NCBI GenBank assembly: GCA_024690665.1
Contig: JAILOU010000002.1
Span: 1-64,000, forward strand
DNA length: 64,000 bases
From: Eubacterium sp.
GTDB lineage: Bacteria; Bacillota; Clostridia; Lachnospirales; Lachnospiraceae
Reading direction: 5' to 3'
Shown: positions 25,702 through 35,177 of the stretch, one piece after another
How positions within the stretch are numbered: position 1 is the first letter of the stretch
Layout: each line of letters starts with the position of its first letter
Notes under the pieces: model-generated
What the model was told of the DNA's origin: nothing
The model's input: only the letters and a program-made list of their open reading frames with translations
The model's database searches: none
Position numbers and translations under genes: made by a program

Positions 25702-26883
25702 ATGAAGGAACTAGAGCTTAAGTATGGATGCAATCCAAACCAGAAACCGTCTAGAATCTATGTGGAGGATGGAGAATTACCGATTAAGGTGTTAAATGGT
25801 AAACCGGGATATATCAATTTCCTGGATGCGTTTAATGGCTGGCAGCTTGTAAAGGAATTAAAAGAGGCAACAGGTCTTCCTGCCGCAACTTCTTTCAAGC
25901 ATGTTTCACCGGCAGGTGCTGCAGTTGGAATTCCTATGACTGATACAGAAAAGCAGATTTACTGGGTGGCAGATATGGATATGGAGTTTTCACCTTTAGC
26001 AAATGCATATGCAAGAGCCAGAGGTGCAGACAGAATGTCTTCATTTGGAGATTTCATTTCACTTTCTGATGTCTGTGATGTTCCAACAGCCAAGATTATC
26101 AAAAGAGAGGTTTCTGATGGTGTTATTGCACCGGGTTATGAGCCGGAAGCTCTTGAAATCTTAAAGGGTAAGAAAAAGGGCAATTACAATGTAATCGAAG
26201 TTGATCCTAATTATGTACCGGTGGAAAAAGAACATAAAGAAGTCTTCGGAATTACATTTGAACAGGGACGTAACAATCTGACAATCGATAAAGCAATGCT
26301 GCAAAAGGAGATTGTAACGGAGAATAAGGAAATTCCTGATCAGGCACAGATTGACCTTCTGATTGCACTTATTACACTGAAGTATACACAGTCTAATTCT
26401 GTTTGCTATGCTAAGGGTGGCCAGGCAATCGGAATCGGAGCAGGACAGCAAAGTCGTATCCATTGTACGCGTCTTGCAGGTTCTAAGGCCGATAACTGGT
26501 GGCTTCGTCAGTCGCCTAAGGTAATGGGGCTTCAGTTTGTAGATGGCCTTGGAAGAGCCGATAGAGATAACACAATCGATGTCTATATGGGCGAGGAATA
26601 TATGGATGTCCTTCGCGAAGGTGAGTGGCAGAAACGCTTTAAGGTAAAACCGGAAGTATTTACTGCTGAAGAAAAGAGAGCATGGCTTGATAAGATGCAG
26701 GATGTAGCGCTTGGTTCAGACGCGTTCTTCCCATTTGGAGATAATATTGAGCGTGCACATAAGAGCGGCGTCAAATATGTAGCACAGCCGGGTGGATCCA
26801 TTCGTGATGACAATGTTATTGAGACATGTAATAAATATGGAATGACGATGAGCTTTACAGGCATTCGTCTGTTCCATCACTAA
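25702..26883 (+). CDS. purH: AICAR transformylase (PurH C-terminal domain type, stand-alone)
   Basis: This 393-residue protein equals only the AICAR formyltransferase half of bifunctional PurH. It transfers a formyl group from 10-formyltetrahydrofolate to AICAR. Family motifs include TSFKHVSPAGAAVG near residue 67 with the catalytic Lys-His pair, and KYTQSNSVCYAKGGQAIGIGAGQQSR. The cyclohydrolase half is missing and is replaced by the PurO-type gene 14 bases upstream. AGGAGG precedes the ATG. Confidence 0.93.
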   Translation: MKELELKYGCNPNQKPSRIYVEDGELPIKVLNGKPGYINFLDAFNGWQLVKELKEATGLPAATSFKHVSPAGAAVGIPMTDTEKQIYWVADMDMEFSPLANAYARARGADRMSSFGDFISLSDVCDVPTAKIIKREVSDGVIAPGYEPEALEILKGKKKGNYNVIEVDPNYVPVEKEHKEVFGITFEQGRNNLTIDKAMLQKEIVTENKEIPDQAQIDLLIALITLKYTQSNSVCYAKGGQAIGIGAGQQSRIHCTRLAGSKADNWWLRQSPKVMGLQFVDGLGRADRDNTIDVYMGEEYMDVLREGEWQKRFKVKPEVFTAEEKRAWLDKMQDVALGSDAFFPFGDNIERAHKSGVKYVAQPGGSIRDDNVIETCNKYGMTMSFTGIRLFHH

Positions 26884-26905
26884 GAGATATAAAATAACCT
26901 ATTAT

Positions 26906-26952
26906 AAAATCAGATTGAGCGAGAAGATTCTAATCGTTCAATCTGATTTTTT
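26906..26952 (+). terminator. Terminator after the purO-purH pair
   Basis: A 17-bp stem with one G-U pair (26906-26922 with 26934-26950) and an 11-base loop ends in a T-rich tract, 23 bases after the purH stop. Confidence 0.88.
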
Positions 26953-26967
26953 ATTATAATAATAAAG

Positions 26968-27000
26968 AAAGCTCTCATTGGCATTGCCAATGAGAGCTTT
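26968..27000 (-). terminator. Terminator for pyc on the minus strand (possibly bidirectional)
   Basis: A perfect 15-bp inverted repeat (26968-26982 with 26986-27000, loop of three) lies 15 bases past the pyc stop. Read on the minus strand it is followed by a T-rich run. Together with the preceding hairpin it insulates the two convergent units. Confidence 0.88.
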
Positions 27001-27014
27001 TGTTAAGCTGTTAT

Positions 27015-30000
27015 TTATTCAGCGTCTTCATCAATTACGAAAGAAATAAGAAGATCTTCCTGATGTACGCTATCGCCTGCTTCGACGTAAATCTTGTCGA
27101 CTTTACCATTGACAGTAGCAACAACAGTTGTTTCCATCTTCATGGCTTCGACAGTCATAAGAGGCATGTTAACGGTAATCTCATCGCCTTCTTTAACGAG
27201 AACCTTACCAACAGTACCTGGGATAGAAGATCCAAGGTGTGCCGGATTGTTCTTGTCAGCTTTAAGATGGCTGTCTGATTTAACCTCAAGTTTTTCATCA
27301 AGGATTCTTACCTGACGCATGCATCCGTTTACTTCGAATTCAAGAGTTCTGTAACCTTCTTCATCAGGCTCGCCCATTTCTACGAACTTGATAATCAGCA
27401 TCTTACCATCACCGATGTTAAGAGTTGTTTCTTCGCCTTTGGCAAGACCGAAGAAGTATACATGAGACTCAAGACGAGTAACATCATTGTATGCCTGATA
27501 ATGTTCCTGATATTCATCATAAACCTTTGGATACAGAGCATAACTGATTTCCATAATTTCCTGTGAAGAACGATCAAGTTCATCAAATACAGAGATGCTT
27601 GCAAGGTGCTTTCTGATAGCATCAAAGTCAGCAGGAGGTAATAATTTACCAGGTCTTTCTGTAAGAGGTTCGATATCTTTTAATACGATCTTCTGAAGAT
27701 CCTTAGGGAATCCGCCATCCGGCTGACCCATCATACCCTGGAAGTAAGAAACTACAGAGTCAGGATAAGCAAGAGTAGCACCATCTGTTAAGATGTTTTC
27801 CTTCGTTAAGTTGTTGTTGTACATGAAGATTGCAAGGTCACCGACAGCTTTTGAAGTAGGTGTAACCTTAACAATGTTACCAAGCAGATCGTTGGCATCT
27901 TTGTAGAGGGCCTTGATCTTCTCGAAGTCTTTTTCTGTAGCACCCATAGATTTTGCCTGAGCAGAAAGGTTTGAATACTGTCCGCCAGGGATTTCGTATT
28001 TATAGATGTCAGCGTTAGGAGAGTTAATGTCTGCTTCGAAACTCTGGTAAACCTTACGAACGCGTCCATAGTAACGGCTCAGTTCGCTTAAGTCCTCGAA
28101 GTTAAGACCTGTGTCTCTCTTAGTTCCGCGGAGTGCTTCAACTACAGCGTTCATAGATGGCTGTGAAGTAAGAGTACTCATAGACTCAATTGCAAGATCG
28201 GCGATATCAACACCGGCCTCAGCTGCGGATAAAACAGTAGCAACACCGGCTCCTGTTGAGTCATGTGTATGTAAGTGAAGTGGAATATGAAGTTCTTTTT
28301 TCAGTGCTGTGACTAATTCCTTGGCAGCGTATGGCTTAAGCAGTCCGGCCATATCCTTGATAGCAAGAGTATGACAACCTAATGACTCAAGTTCAACGGC
28401 TTTCTTCACATAGTAATCAAGTGTGTATTTTGTTTCGTCAGGGCTTGTAATATCACCTGTGTAACAGATGGTACCTTCTACAATCTTACCTGTCTTTAAT
28501 GCTTCTTCGATTGGCATCTTCATGTTCTCAACCCAGTTCAGTGAGTCAAAGATACGGAAGACATCAATACCATGGTTTGCAGCAAGTTTAATGAACTCTT
28601 GTACAACATTGTCAGGATAGTTGCTGTAACCAACTGCATTAGAAGCACGAAGTAACATCTGAATCAGAGTGTTCGGCATACGCTCACGAAGGAGATCAAG
28701 TCTCTTCCATGGAGATTCTTTCAGGAATCTGTATGCAGTATCAAAGGTAGCACCTCCCCATGCTTCTACAGAAAATGCATTCTGCATGAAAGCATTGGTA
28801 GCATAAGCAGCACCACATAAGTCTTTGCTTCTCATACGAGTTGCCATCAGTGACTGCTGAGCATCACGCATGGTTGTATCTGTTACATAGAGTTTGTCTT
28901 CTTTTAAAATCTTCTGTGTGAATGCTTCAGCACCTAACTTTAAGAACTCATCACGAGCACCTGTGATTGGCTTGGAAGCATCATATACAGGAAGAACACG
29001 ATTGTCATAATGTGGCTTTTTGCCATCATTGGTGTTTACGATACGGTTACCAATAAATTCAACAATCTTGGTAGCGCGGTCCTGACTCATCTCGAGGTTG
29101 AATAATTCAGGAGTATCTTCAATGAAAGTGGTGTAGCATTTTCCGCTTCTGAATACTTCGTGATTTAACACATTGATTAAGAATGGAATGTTAGTCTTAA
29201 CACCACGGATACGCATTTCCTTCATAGCACGAAGAGATTTGCGAACAGCACCTTCAAATGTACGGTCGTGAGAGATTGCCTTTACTAATAAGGAATCATA
29301 GTAAGGTAAGATCTTGCCGCCTGTATGAGCGTTACCGCCGTCGAGACGGATACCATTACCGGAACCTGTACGATATACAGAGATTGTACCGGTATCAGGA
29401 AGGAAGTTGTTCATTGGATCTTCGGTTGTGACACGAGTCTGGATAGAATATCCTGTGCAATGAACAGATTCCTGATTAGGAATTGCAATTTCTGCGGAAT
29501 CGAGAGGATAACCTTCTGCAACAAGAATCTGAGACTGAACAATATCGATACCTGTAATCATTTCAGATACGGTATGCTCAACCTGGATACGAGGATTCAT
29601 CTCGATGAAATATGCATTGTTGTCAGCGTCAACAAGGAATTCGAGAGTACCGGCATTGCGGTATCCAACTTCTTTTGCAAGACGAATGGAACTTTCGAAA
29701 ATCAACTGACGTGTATTATCAGGGATGGAGAAAGCAGGAGCGTATTCAACAACCTTCTGATGACGACGCTGTACAGAACAGTCACGGTCATATAAATGAA
29801 CGATGTTGCCATAGTTATCTCCTAAAATCTGAACCTCGATATGTTTTGGTCCACGTAAATATTTTTCAATGAAGATTTTGTCATCACCGAATGCCTTCTT
29901 TGATTCGGCTTTTGCTTCTTCAAATTCTTTTAACATATCTTCGCGACGGTTAACGATACGCATTCCACGTCCGCCACCACCATTGGAAGCTTTCAGCATA

Positions 30001-30485
30001 ACAGGATAACCGATTTCATCAGCAACCTTTACAACTGTTTCTGCGTCATGGATAGCATAGTCTACACCAGGGATAATTGGTACATTAGCCTTAATAGCCA
30101 TCTGCTTGGATGAAATCTTATCACCCATGGCATTCATCAGATCTGCAGAAGGTCCGATGAAGACAATTCCGTTGCGCTCGCAGGCATTAACGAAATCCGG
30201 ATTTTCTGATAAGAAACCGTATCCCGGATGGATTGCGTCAGCACCGCAGGAAAGTGCGATGTCGATGATAGTGTCTACATCAAGATAAGCATCGATTGGT
30301 CCCTTCTCAGGGTTTAACTGGTAAGATTCATCAGCTTTTGCACGGAAGATAGAATACTTATCTTCTTTGGAATAGATGCTGACAGTCTTAATTCCCAATT
30401 CATTGAGTGCTCTAAAGACACGAATTGCAATTTCGCCTCGGTTTGCAACAAGTACCTTCTTGAATGGTTTAATCTGTTGGTTCAT
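27015..30485 (-). CDS. pyc: Pyruvate carboxylase
   Basis: This 1156-residue biotin enzyme makes oxaloacetate from pyruvate, bicarbonate and ATP. Domains in order are: biotin carboxylase (VLVANRGEIAIRVFRA, ATP-grasp KASNGGGGRGM), carboxyltransferase (DTTMRDAQQSLMATR, HTHDSTGAGVATVL), and the C-terminal biotinyl domain with EAMKMETTV, where the biotinylated lysine is K1116. The start at 30485 has AGAGGAGAGG upstream; an in-frame ATG at 30539 lies before this box. It fills the anaplerotic role and is transcribed against the purine genes. Confidence 0.97.
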   Translation of the reverse strand: MNQQIKPFKKVLVANRGEIAIRVFRALNELGIKTVSIYSKEDKYSIFRAKADESYQLNPEKGPIDAYLDVDTIIDIALSCGADAIHPGYGFLSENPDFVNACERNGIVFIGPSADLMNAMGDKISSKQMAIKANVPIIPGVDYAIHDAETVVKVADEIGYPVMLKASNGGGGRGMRIVNRREDMLKEFEEAKAESKKAFGDDKIFIEKYLRGPKHIEVQILGDNYGNIVHLYDRDCSVQRRHQKVVEYAPAFSIPDNTRQLIFESSIRLAKEVGYRNAGTLEFLVDADNNAYFIEMNPRIQVEHTVSEMITGIDIVQSQILVAEGYPLDSAEIAIPNQESVHCTGYSIQTRVTTEDPMNNFLPDTGTISVYRTGSGNGIRLDGGNAHTGGKILPYYDSLLVKAISHDRTFEGAVRKSLRAMKEMRIRGVKTNIPFLINVLNHEVFRSGKCYTTFIEDTPELFNLEMSQDRATKIVEFIGNRIVNTNDGKKPHYDNRVLPVYDASKPITGARDEFLKLGAEAFTQKILKEDKLYVTDTTMRDAQQSLMATRMRSKDLCGAAYATNAFMQNAFSVEAWGGATFDTAYRFLKESPWKRLDLLRERMPNTLIQMLLRASNAVGYSNYPDNVVQEFIKLAANHGIDVFRIFDSLNWVENMKMPIEEALKTGKIVEGTICYTGDITSPDETKYTLDYYVKKAVELESLGCHTLAIKDMAGLLKPYAAKELVTALKKELHIPLHLHTHDSTGAGVATVLSAAEAGVDIADLAIESMSTLTSQPSMNAVVEALRGTKRDTGLNFEDLSELSRYYGRVRKVYQSFEADINSPNADIYKYEIPGGQYSNLSAQAKSMGATEKDFEKIKALYKDANDLLGNIVKVTPTSKAVGDLAIFMYNNNLTKENILTDGATLAYPDSVVSYFQGMMGQPDGGFPKDLQKIVLKDIEPLTERPGKLLPPADFDAIRKHLASISVFDELDRSSQEIMEISYALYPKVYDEYQEHYQAYNDVTRLESHVYFFGLAKGEETTLNIGDGKMLIIKFVEMGEPDEEGYRTLEFEVNGCMRQVRILDEKLEVKSDSHLKADKNNPAHLGSSIPGTVGKVLVKEGDEITVNMPLMTVEAMKMETTVVATVNGKVDKIYVEAGDSVHQEDLLISFVIDEDAE

Positions 30486-30520
30486 GATTTGATACCTCTC
30501 CTCTTTAAAATATTCGTATT

Positions 30521-30538
30521 TGCGACACTTTAGTCGCA
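30521..30538 (-). promoter_or_regulatory. Inverted repeat in the pyc leader, possible operator
   Basis: TGCGAC (30521-30526) and GTCGCA (30533-30538) form a 6-6-6 inverted repeat just downstream of the predicted pyc promoter and before its ribosome-binding site. The position suits repression by a dimeric regulator. No known motif is assigned. Confidence 0.4.
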
Positions 30539-30553
30539 TAAAGTATCATGTTA

Positions 30554-30582
30554 AGTATAAGATAATCAAGTTTCGTTTTCAA
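30554..30582 (-). promoter_or_regulatory. Sigma-A promoter for pyc
   Basis: On the minus strand TTGAAA (30577-30582) and TATACT (30554-30559) are separated by exactly 17 bases. It lies in the gap between tmcAL and pyc, about 70 bases before the pyc start, so pyc has its own promoter. Confidence 0.75.
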
Positions 30583-30590
30583 GTATTGAT

Positions 30591-31823
30591 TCAAATCAAA
30601 ACAATACCTCGTTGATATTCATTAAGAATGTCCTCTTTACTCTTGATTCTTTGTGCATTTCGATAAATCTCAGAGACAAAAATGTCGTGGTTTAGTACTT
30701 TGGAACCACATTTTGACAACTGCTTTGGGGCAGCGCTTAGTTTATCAATGACGGGGATAGTTGCACTTGCTTTGAGATTTTTAATAATCATAGTTTCGCT
30801 TTTTTTACATCCGAGGATTCTTATGTAAGGACTGTAACTACAATCTTTTGCCAGCGATACAAGCTCATCCGTCTGCTTAAGTAACAGATGAGTAAGAATC
30901 CGGCTGATTCTGGTATAAGTATAGTTCTTGGTTTTTAATAGTTCACAAAAGCCGTCCCAATTTATATAGGTAGAACGAAGATTTAGGATGCGATCTGCCA
31001 GATCGGAATCGATTCCGTCTGTTTTTCGCAAGGATATGGAATCGCTGCAGGTAAGAGCGTAGGATACCTGCGGGCTAAAATCCTGCTCAGACATAAGCAG
31101 GTTTCGTTCTTTATAATTGGTAAGTATGCGAAATGAGTGCTCCGGTAACGCATCACGAAGTAGTTTTAGATCAGGTGCCTGCTTTCGAAATTCTTTTCGC
31201 AATGCACTTGCGCTTGCAAGAGTGCTACTGAGGGTGTTATCGGTATGAGCACTGCCTTTTCGTATTACAGCGTAAGGCCTGATGGAAGAGTGCGTCTGAG
31301 ATAAAGCACGCAGATATTCCAGAGCAAGAAGATTATTAGGCTCATTTATATAGGAAGAAACATCTTCTTTTAGAATTTCGTTTAACGCTTGTTGGCGCGC
31401 AGCCGGAAAGGAAAGCCCCTTAGCCAGATGCGACTTTAAGGAAGACTTGTAAGCGGGTGGTTCTTGGGCTAGAATACCGGCAATTTCCTGAAAAAGATCC
31501 GGATGCCAGTCTTCACATCCGAAAATCAGATCTGTAATACCTCCTATGGAATTAAGAAGATGGATGGCTCCATTGGCAAAATCAAAAGCCGATGAAGTGG
31601 CCCAGATAGAAGGCAGTTCTATTACCGTATCGACACCGGTGCATAACGCCATCTTACAGCGAGCATACTTATCGACGATTGCCGGAGCACCGCGCTGCGT
31701 GAAATCGCCACTCATAAGGGCGAGAATCTTCGCATCAGGATGTTCTTTTTTAAACTGTTCAATCTGATATTGGTGACCATTGTGAAATGGATTGTATTCG
31801 CATATGATTGCAGCGATTTTCAA
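30591..31823 (-). CDS. tmcAL: tRNA(Met) cytidine acetate ligase TmcAL
   Basis: This 410-residue nucleotidyltransferase-like protein uses acetate and ATP to make N4-acetylcytidine at the wobble base of elongator tRNA-Met. The HIGH-like motif is H14-N-G-H17 in CEYNPFHNGHQYQIE; MSGDFTQRGAPA and the FGCED block follow. The start codon is TTG, supported by AAAGGAGA eight bases upstream. In the older literature the family is called DUF795. It is divergent from pta. Confidence 0.93.
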   Translation of the reverse strand: MKIAAIICEYNPFHNGHQYQIEQFKKEHPDAKILALMSGDFTQRGAPAIVDKYARCKMALCTGVDTVIELPSIWATSSAFDFANGAIHLLNSIGGITDLIFGCEDWHPDLFQEIAGILAQEPPAYKSSLKSHLAKGLSFPAARQQALNEILKEDVSSYINEPNNLLALEYLRALSQTHSSIRPYAVIRKGSAHTDNTLSSTLASASALRKEFRKQAPDLKLLRDALPEHSFRILTNYKERNLLMSEQDFSPQVSYALTCSDSISLRKTDGIDSDLADRILNLRSTYINWDGFCELLKTKNYTYTRISRILTHLLLKQTDELVSLAKDCSYSPYIRILGCKKSETMIIKNLKASATIPVIDKLSAAPKQLSKCGSKVLNHDIFVSEIYRNAQRIKSKEDILNEYQRGIVLI

Positions 31824-31923
31824 GGTGATGTTCTCCTTTTAGATTCATTTTCATCTATTTTATAATAGGAAATTTAATTCTACAAGGGCATCACTTTGAT
31901 ATAAAAGTAACAAAGATAGAGTC

Positions 31924-31952
31924 TTGTCGCGAATATTTTAAAGGTATATAAT
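31924..31952 (+). promoter_or_regulatory. Sigma-A promoter for pta
   Basis: TTGTCG (31924-31929) and a perfect TATAAT (31947-31952) are 17 bases apart, about 60 bases before the pta start. Confidence 0.7.
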
Positions 31953-32013
31953 GATGATAGTCTGACTGAGAAAAGGACAAAAATTATAACTTTCTTTGGA
32001 AGGAGAACTTAAA

Positions 32014-33018
32014 ATGGCATTTATTGATGAAGTAAAAGCAAAAGCAAAAGCAGAGAAAAAATTAATCATCTTACCAGAATCTGAAGATGACAGAACATAT
32101 TTCGCTGCTGAACAGACCATTAAGGAAGGAATCGCAGATCTTGTACTGATCGGTGCAGAAGATGCAATCGCTGAGAGAGCGAAGAAACTCGGTGTTGATC
32201 TTACCGGTGTTAAGACTGTAGATCCTGCAACATCTGATAAGCTTGATGCATATGTTGCAAAACTTACTGAACTTCGTGCTAAGAAAGGCATGACAGAAGA
32301 AAAAGCTAGAGAAATCTTACTGAATGATTATCCTACATTCGGTATTTTGATGTTAAAGATGGGTGACGCTGACGGACTTGTATCCGGAGCATGCCACTCA
32401 ACAGCTGATATCTTAAGACCTGCACTTCAGATCTTAAAGACAGCACCGGGAACAAAGATGGTATCTTCTTTCTTTATTCTTGATACACCAACTAAGGAAT
32501 ATGGCGCTGACGGCGTATTAATGTTCGCTGACTGTGCTCTTTGTCAGGATCCTTCATCTGAGGAACTTGCAACAATCGCTGGAAGCTGTGCAGAAAGCTT
32601 TAAAACTTTCGTTGGAGCAGATCCTAAGATTGCATTCCTTTCACATTCTACAATGGGATCAGCTAAGCATGATCTTGTAGACAAAGTACACAATGCAGTA
32701 GATATCGCTAAGAGCGAATATCCTTCACTTGCACTTGACGGAGAACTTCAGCTTGACGCTGCAATCGTTCCTTCTGTTGGAGAACTTAAGGCTCCTAACA
32801 GCAAGGTTGCAGGACATGCCAATGTACTTGTATTCCCTAACATTGATGCAGGTAACATCGGATACAAGCTCGTTCAAAGATTTGCCAAGGCAGAAGCTTA
32901 TGGTCCTGTACTTCAGGGTATCGCAGCTCCTGTTAACGATCTTTCAAGAGGATGCTTCGCAGAAGATATCGTAGGTGTAGTAGCACTTACAGCTCTTCAG
33001 GCTCAGCTTGCTAAATAA
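32014..33018 (+). CDS. pta: Phosphate acetyltransferase
   Basis: This 334-residue enzyme interconverts acetyl-CoA and acetyl phosphate in fermentative acetate formation. It is the short, single-domain Pta form (ILPESEDDRT, KMGDADGLVSGACHSTADILRPALQ, SFFILDTP). AAGGAG ends eight bases before the ATG at 32014; an ATG 18 bases upstream in frame would put the ribosome-binding site inside the gene. Codon choice is strongly biased, as in highly expressed genes. ackA follows. Confidence 0.97.
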   Translation: MAFIDEVKAKAKAEKKLIILPESEDDRTYFAAEQTIKEGIADLVLIGAEDAIAERAKKLGVDLTGVKTVDPATSDKLDAYVAKLTELRAKKGMTEEKAREILLNDYPTFGILMLKMGDADGLVSGACHSTADILRPALQILKTAPGTKMVSSFFILDTPTKEYGADGVLMFADCALCQDPSSEELATIAGSCAESFKTFVGADPKIAFLSHSTMGSAKHDLVDKVHNAVDIAKSEYPSLALDGELQLDAAIVPSVGELKAPNSKVAGHANVLVFPNIDAGNIGYKLVQRFAKAEAYGPVLQGIAAPVNDLSRGCFAEDIVGVVALTALQAQLAK

Positions 33019-33040
33019 TCCATTTATTAAAAGACAGAAT

Positions 33041-33064
33041 TTCCCCGCATTTTTTTGCGGGGAA
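33041..33064 (+). other. Intercistronic hairpin between pta and ackA
   Basis: TTCCCCGCA (33041-33049) pairs with TGCGGGGAA (33056-33064) around a T6 loop. No T tract follows, so it is more likely a stability or processing hairpin, or a leaky terminator, than a full stop between the genes. Confidence 0.6.
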
Positions 33065-33110
33065 TTCACGGTTATAAATCAATATCATTTCTATTTAAGG
33101 AGAATTAAGA

Positions 33111-34301
33111 ATGAACGTATTAGTAATCAACTGCGGTTCTTCATCACTGAAGTACCAGCTGATCAATTCTGACACAGAAGAAGTACTTGCAAAAGGTCTT
33201 TGCGAAAGAATCGGTATCGACGGTTCTTTAACATACCAGAAGGCAGGTCTTGATAAGGAAGTTACAACACCGGCTATGCCAACTCATAAGGAAGCTATCC
33301 AGCTTGTACTTGACGCTCTTACAAATGATAAGACAGGTGCAATCAAGGATCTTTCAGAAGTAGATGCTGTTGGACACAGAATCGTCCATGGTGGAGAAAA
33401 ATTCGCAAGCTCTGCAATCATTGATGCAGATATGCTTAAGGCTGTTGAAGAGTGTAACGACCTTGCACCACTTCATAACCCTGCTAACTTAATTGGAATT
33501 AATGCTTGTAAAGAATTAATGCCTAACGTACCTATGGTTGGTGTATTCGATACAGCTTTCCATCAGACAATGCCTGAAAAAGCTTATTTATATGGACTTC
33601 CATATGAGTATTATGAAAAGTATAAGGTTCGTCGTTACGGATTCCACGGTACAAGCCACAGCTTCGTATCTAAGCACATTGCTGAATTCCTTAACATGGA
33701 CATCAATAACTCTAAGATTATCGTTGCTCATTTAGGAAACGGTGCTTCTATCTCTGCTGTATTAAACGGTAAGTGTATCGACACTTCAATGGGTCTTACT
33801 CCACTTGAAGGTCTTGTAATGGGAACACGTTCCGGTGATATCGATCCTGCAATCATGGAGTTCATCGCTAACAAAGAAGGTCTTGATATCGCAGGCGTTA
33901 TGAACGTACTGAACAAGAAATCCGGTGTTCAGGGTATCTCTAAGGTATCTTCTGACTTCCGTGACCTTGAAGAAGGCATGAACGATGGTAATAAGCTTTG
34001 CGAAGCTGCAATCGAAGTGTTCAGCTATCGTGTAGCTAAGTACATCGGTTCTTACGTAGCAGCATTAAACGGTGTAGATGCTATCGCATTTACAGCAGGT
34101 ATCGGAGAAAATGCTCCACTTGTACGTAAGAAAGTTGTTTCTTATCTTGGATATCTTGGCATTACTCTTGATGAAGAGGCTAATGGAAATCGTGGTAAGG
34201 ATTTAGTAATCTCAACACCTGATTCTAAGGTTAAGGTTGCAATCATCCCTACAAACGAAGAACTTGCAATCGCAAGAGAAACAGTAGCACTTGTAAAATA
34301 A
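33111..34301 (+). CDS. ackA: Acetate kinase
   Basis: This 396-residue ASKHA-fold kinase makes ATP from acetyl phosphate. Signatures are [13 protein letters not shown] at the N-terminus, [22 protein letters not shown] and the [11 protein letters not shown] block. AAGGAG precedes the ATG. With Pta it forms the acetate branch that gives substrate-level ATP in anaerobes. Codon bias matches that of pta. Confidence 0.98.
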   Translation: MNVLVINCGSSSLKYQLINSDTEEVLAKGLCERIGIDGSLTYQKAGLDKEVTTPAMPTHKEAIQLVLDALTNDKTGAIKDLSEVDAVGHRIVHGGEKFASSAIIDADMLKAVEECNDLAPLHNPANLIGINACKELMPNVPMVGVFDTAFHQTMPEKAYLYGLPYEYYEKYKVRRYGFHGTSHSFVSKHIAEFLNMDINNSKIIVAHLGNGASISAVLNGKCIDTSMGLTPLEGLVMGTRSGDIDPAIMEFIANKEGLDIAGVMNVLNKKSGVQGISKVSSDFRDLEEGMNDGNKLCEAAIEVFSYRVAKYIGSYVAALNGVDAIAFTAGIGENAPLVRKKVVSYLGYLGITLDEEANGNRGKDLVISTPDSKVKVAIIPTNEELAIARETVALVK

Positions 34302-34319
34302 TTACATCTGAATTGTTAT

Positions 34320-34354
34320 GGAACTATCCGGTTTAACCGGATGGTTCCTTTTTT
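34320..34354 (+). terminator. Terminator after ackA
   Basis: A 12-bp stem with one G-U pair (GGAACTATCCGG at 34320-34331 with CCGGATGGTTCC at 34337-34348) is followed by a run of six T residues. Confidence 0.92.
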
Positions 34355-34474
34355 ATTGTCGGATCATCTATTGTAATACGAAATAATGTGTGCTTAAATA
34401 GTAAGGTATACACAGCTAACCGCAATTTGATATGACTTAAATAAAGGCGAGTAACCAAAATAAGGAGGCTCAAT

Positions 34475-35176
34475 ATGTACATACAGATTGAAGATGTGAA
34501 AAAAAGCTACGGAGAAGGTGGCAGTTACACAGAAGTGTTAAAAGGTATTACAACACAGATTAAGCAAAAAGATATGGTTTCGATTCAGGGAACGAGTGGA
34601 TCGGGGAAATCCACTCTGCTTAACTGTATTGGCGGTCTTGACTATGTAGATGGCGGGAAAATTATAATTGATGGAAAGGATATCGTAGGATTGAAGGCAG
34701 AGCAATTATCCGATTATCGCCGCGATTATCTAGGGTTTATTTTCCAGTTTTATAATTTGGTTCCGAATCTTACGGTGAAAGAGAATATTGAGGTGTGTAA
34801 ATATTTGACCAAATCACCGCTCGACATGGAGGAATTGTTGCAGGTTTTAGGTCTTAAGGAACATGAACGCAAATTCCCGGCTCAGTTGTCTGGCGGTCAG
34901 CAACAGCGCTGTGCTATTGCGCGGGCATTGATTAAGAATCCGAAACTGTTGCTTTGTGATGAACCGACGGGGGCACTTGATTCAAAGACTTCTAAGGAAA
35001 TTCTGGTTCTGTTAGAGAAGATAAATGAGACCTATGGCACGACAATGCTGATTGTGACGCATAATAATGCGATTAAGAATATGATGGATCAGGTGATCGT
35101 GATTAAAGACGGAGTGATCAAGCAGGATTATCGTAATGAAACAAAGATCCCGGCTGCACAGTTGGAGGATTTGTAG
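34475..35176 (+). CDS. ABC transporter ATP-binding protein (MacB/LolD type)
   Basis: This 233-residue ATPase energizes the FtsX-like permease encoded next. Walker A is G39-T-S-G-S-G-K-S-T47. The signature [15 protein letters not shown], Walker [13 protein letters not shown] and the H-loop IVTHNN are intact. AAGGAGG lies before the ATG. The pair belongs to the mechanotransmission class of ABC exporters, often involved in peptide or lipoprotein handling. No two-component genes are adjacent, so a bacitracin-type resistance role is not indicated. Confidence 0.94.
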   Translation: MYIQIEDVKKSYGEGGSYTEVLKGITTQIKQKDMVSIQGTSGSGKSTLLNCIGGLDYVDGGKIIIDGKDIVGLKAEQLSDYRRDYLGFIFQFYNLVPNLTVKENIEVCKYLTKSPLDMEELLQVLGLKEHERKFPAQLSGGQQQRCAIARALIKNPKLLLCDEPTGALDSKTSKEILVLLEKINETYGTTMLIVTHNNAIKNMMDQVIVIKDGVIKQDYRNETKIPAAQLEDL

Positions 35177-35177
35177 A

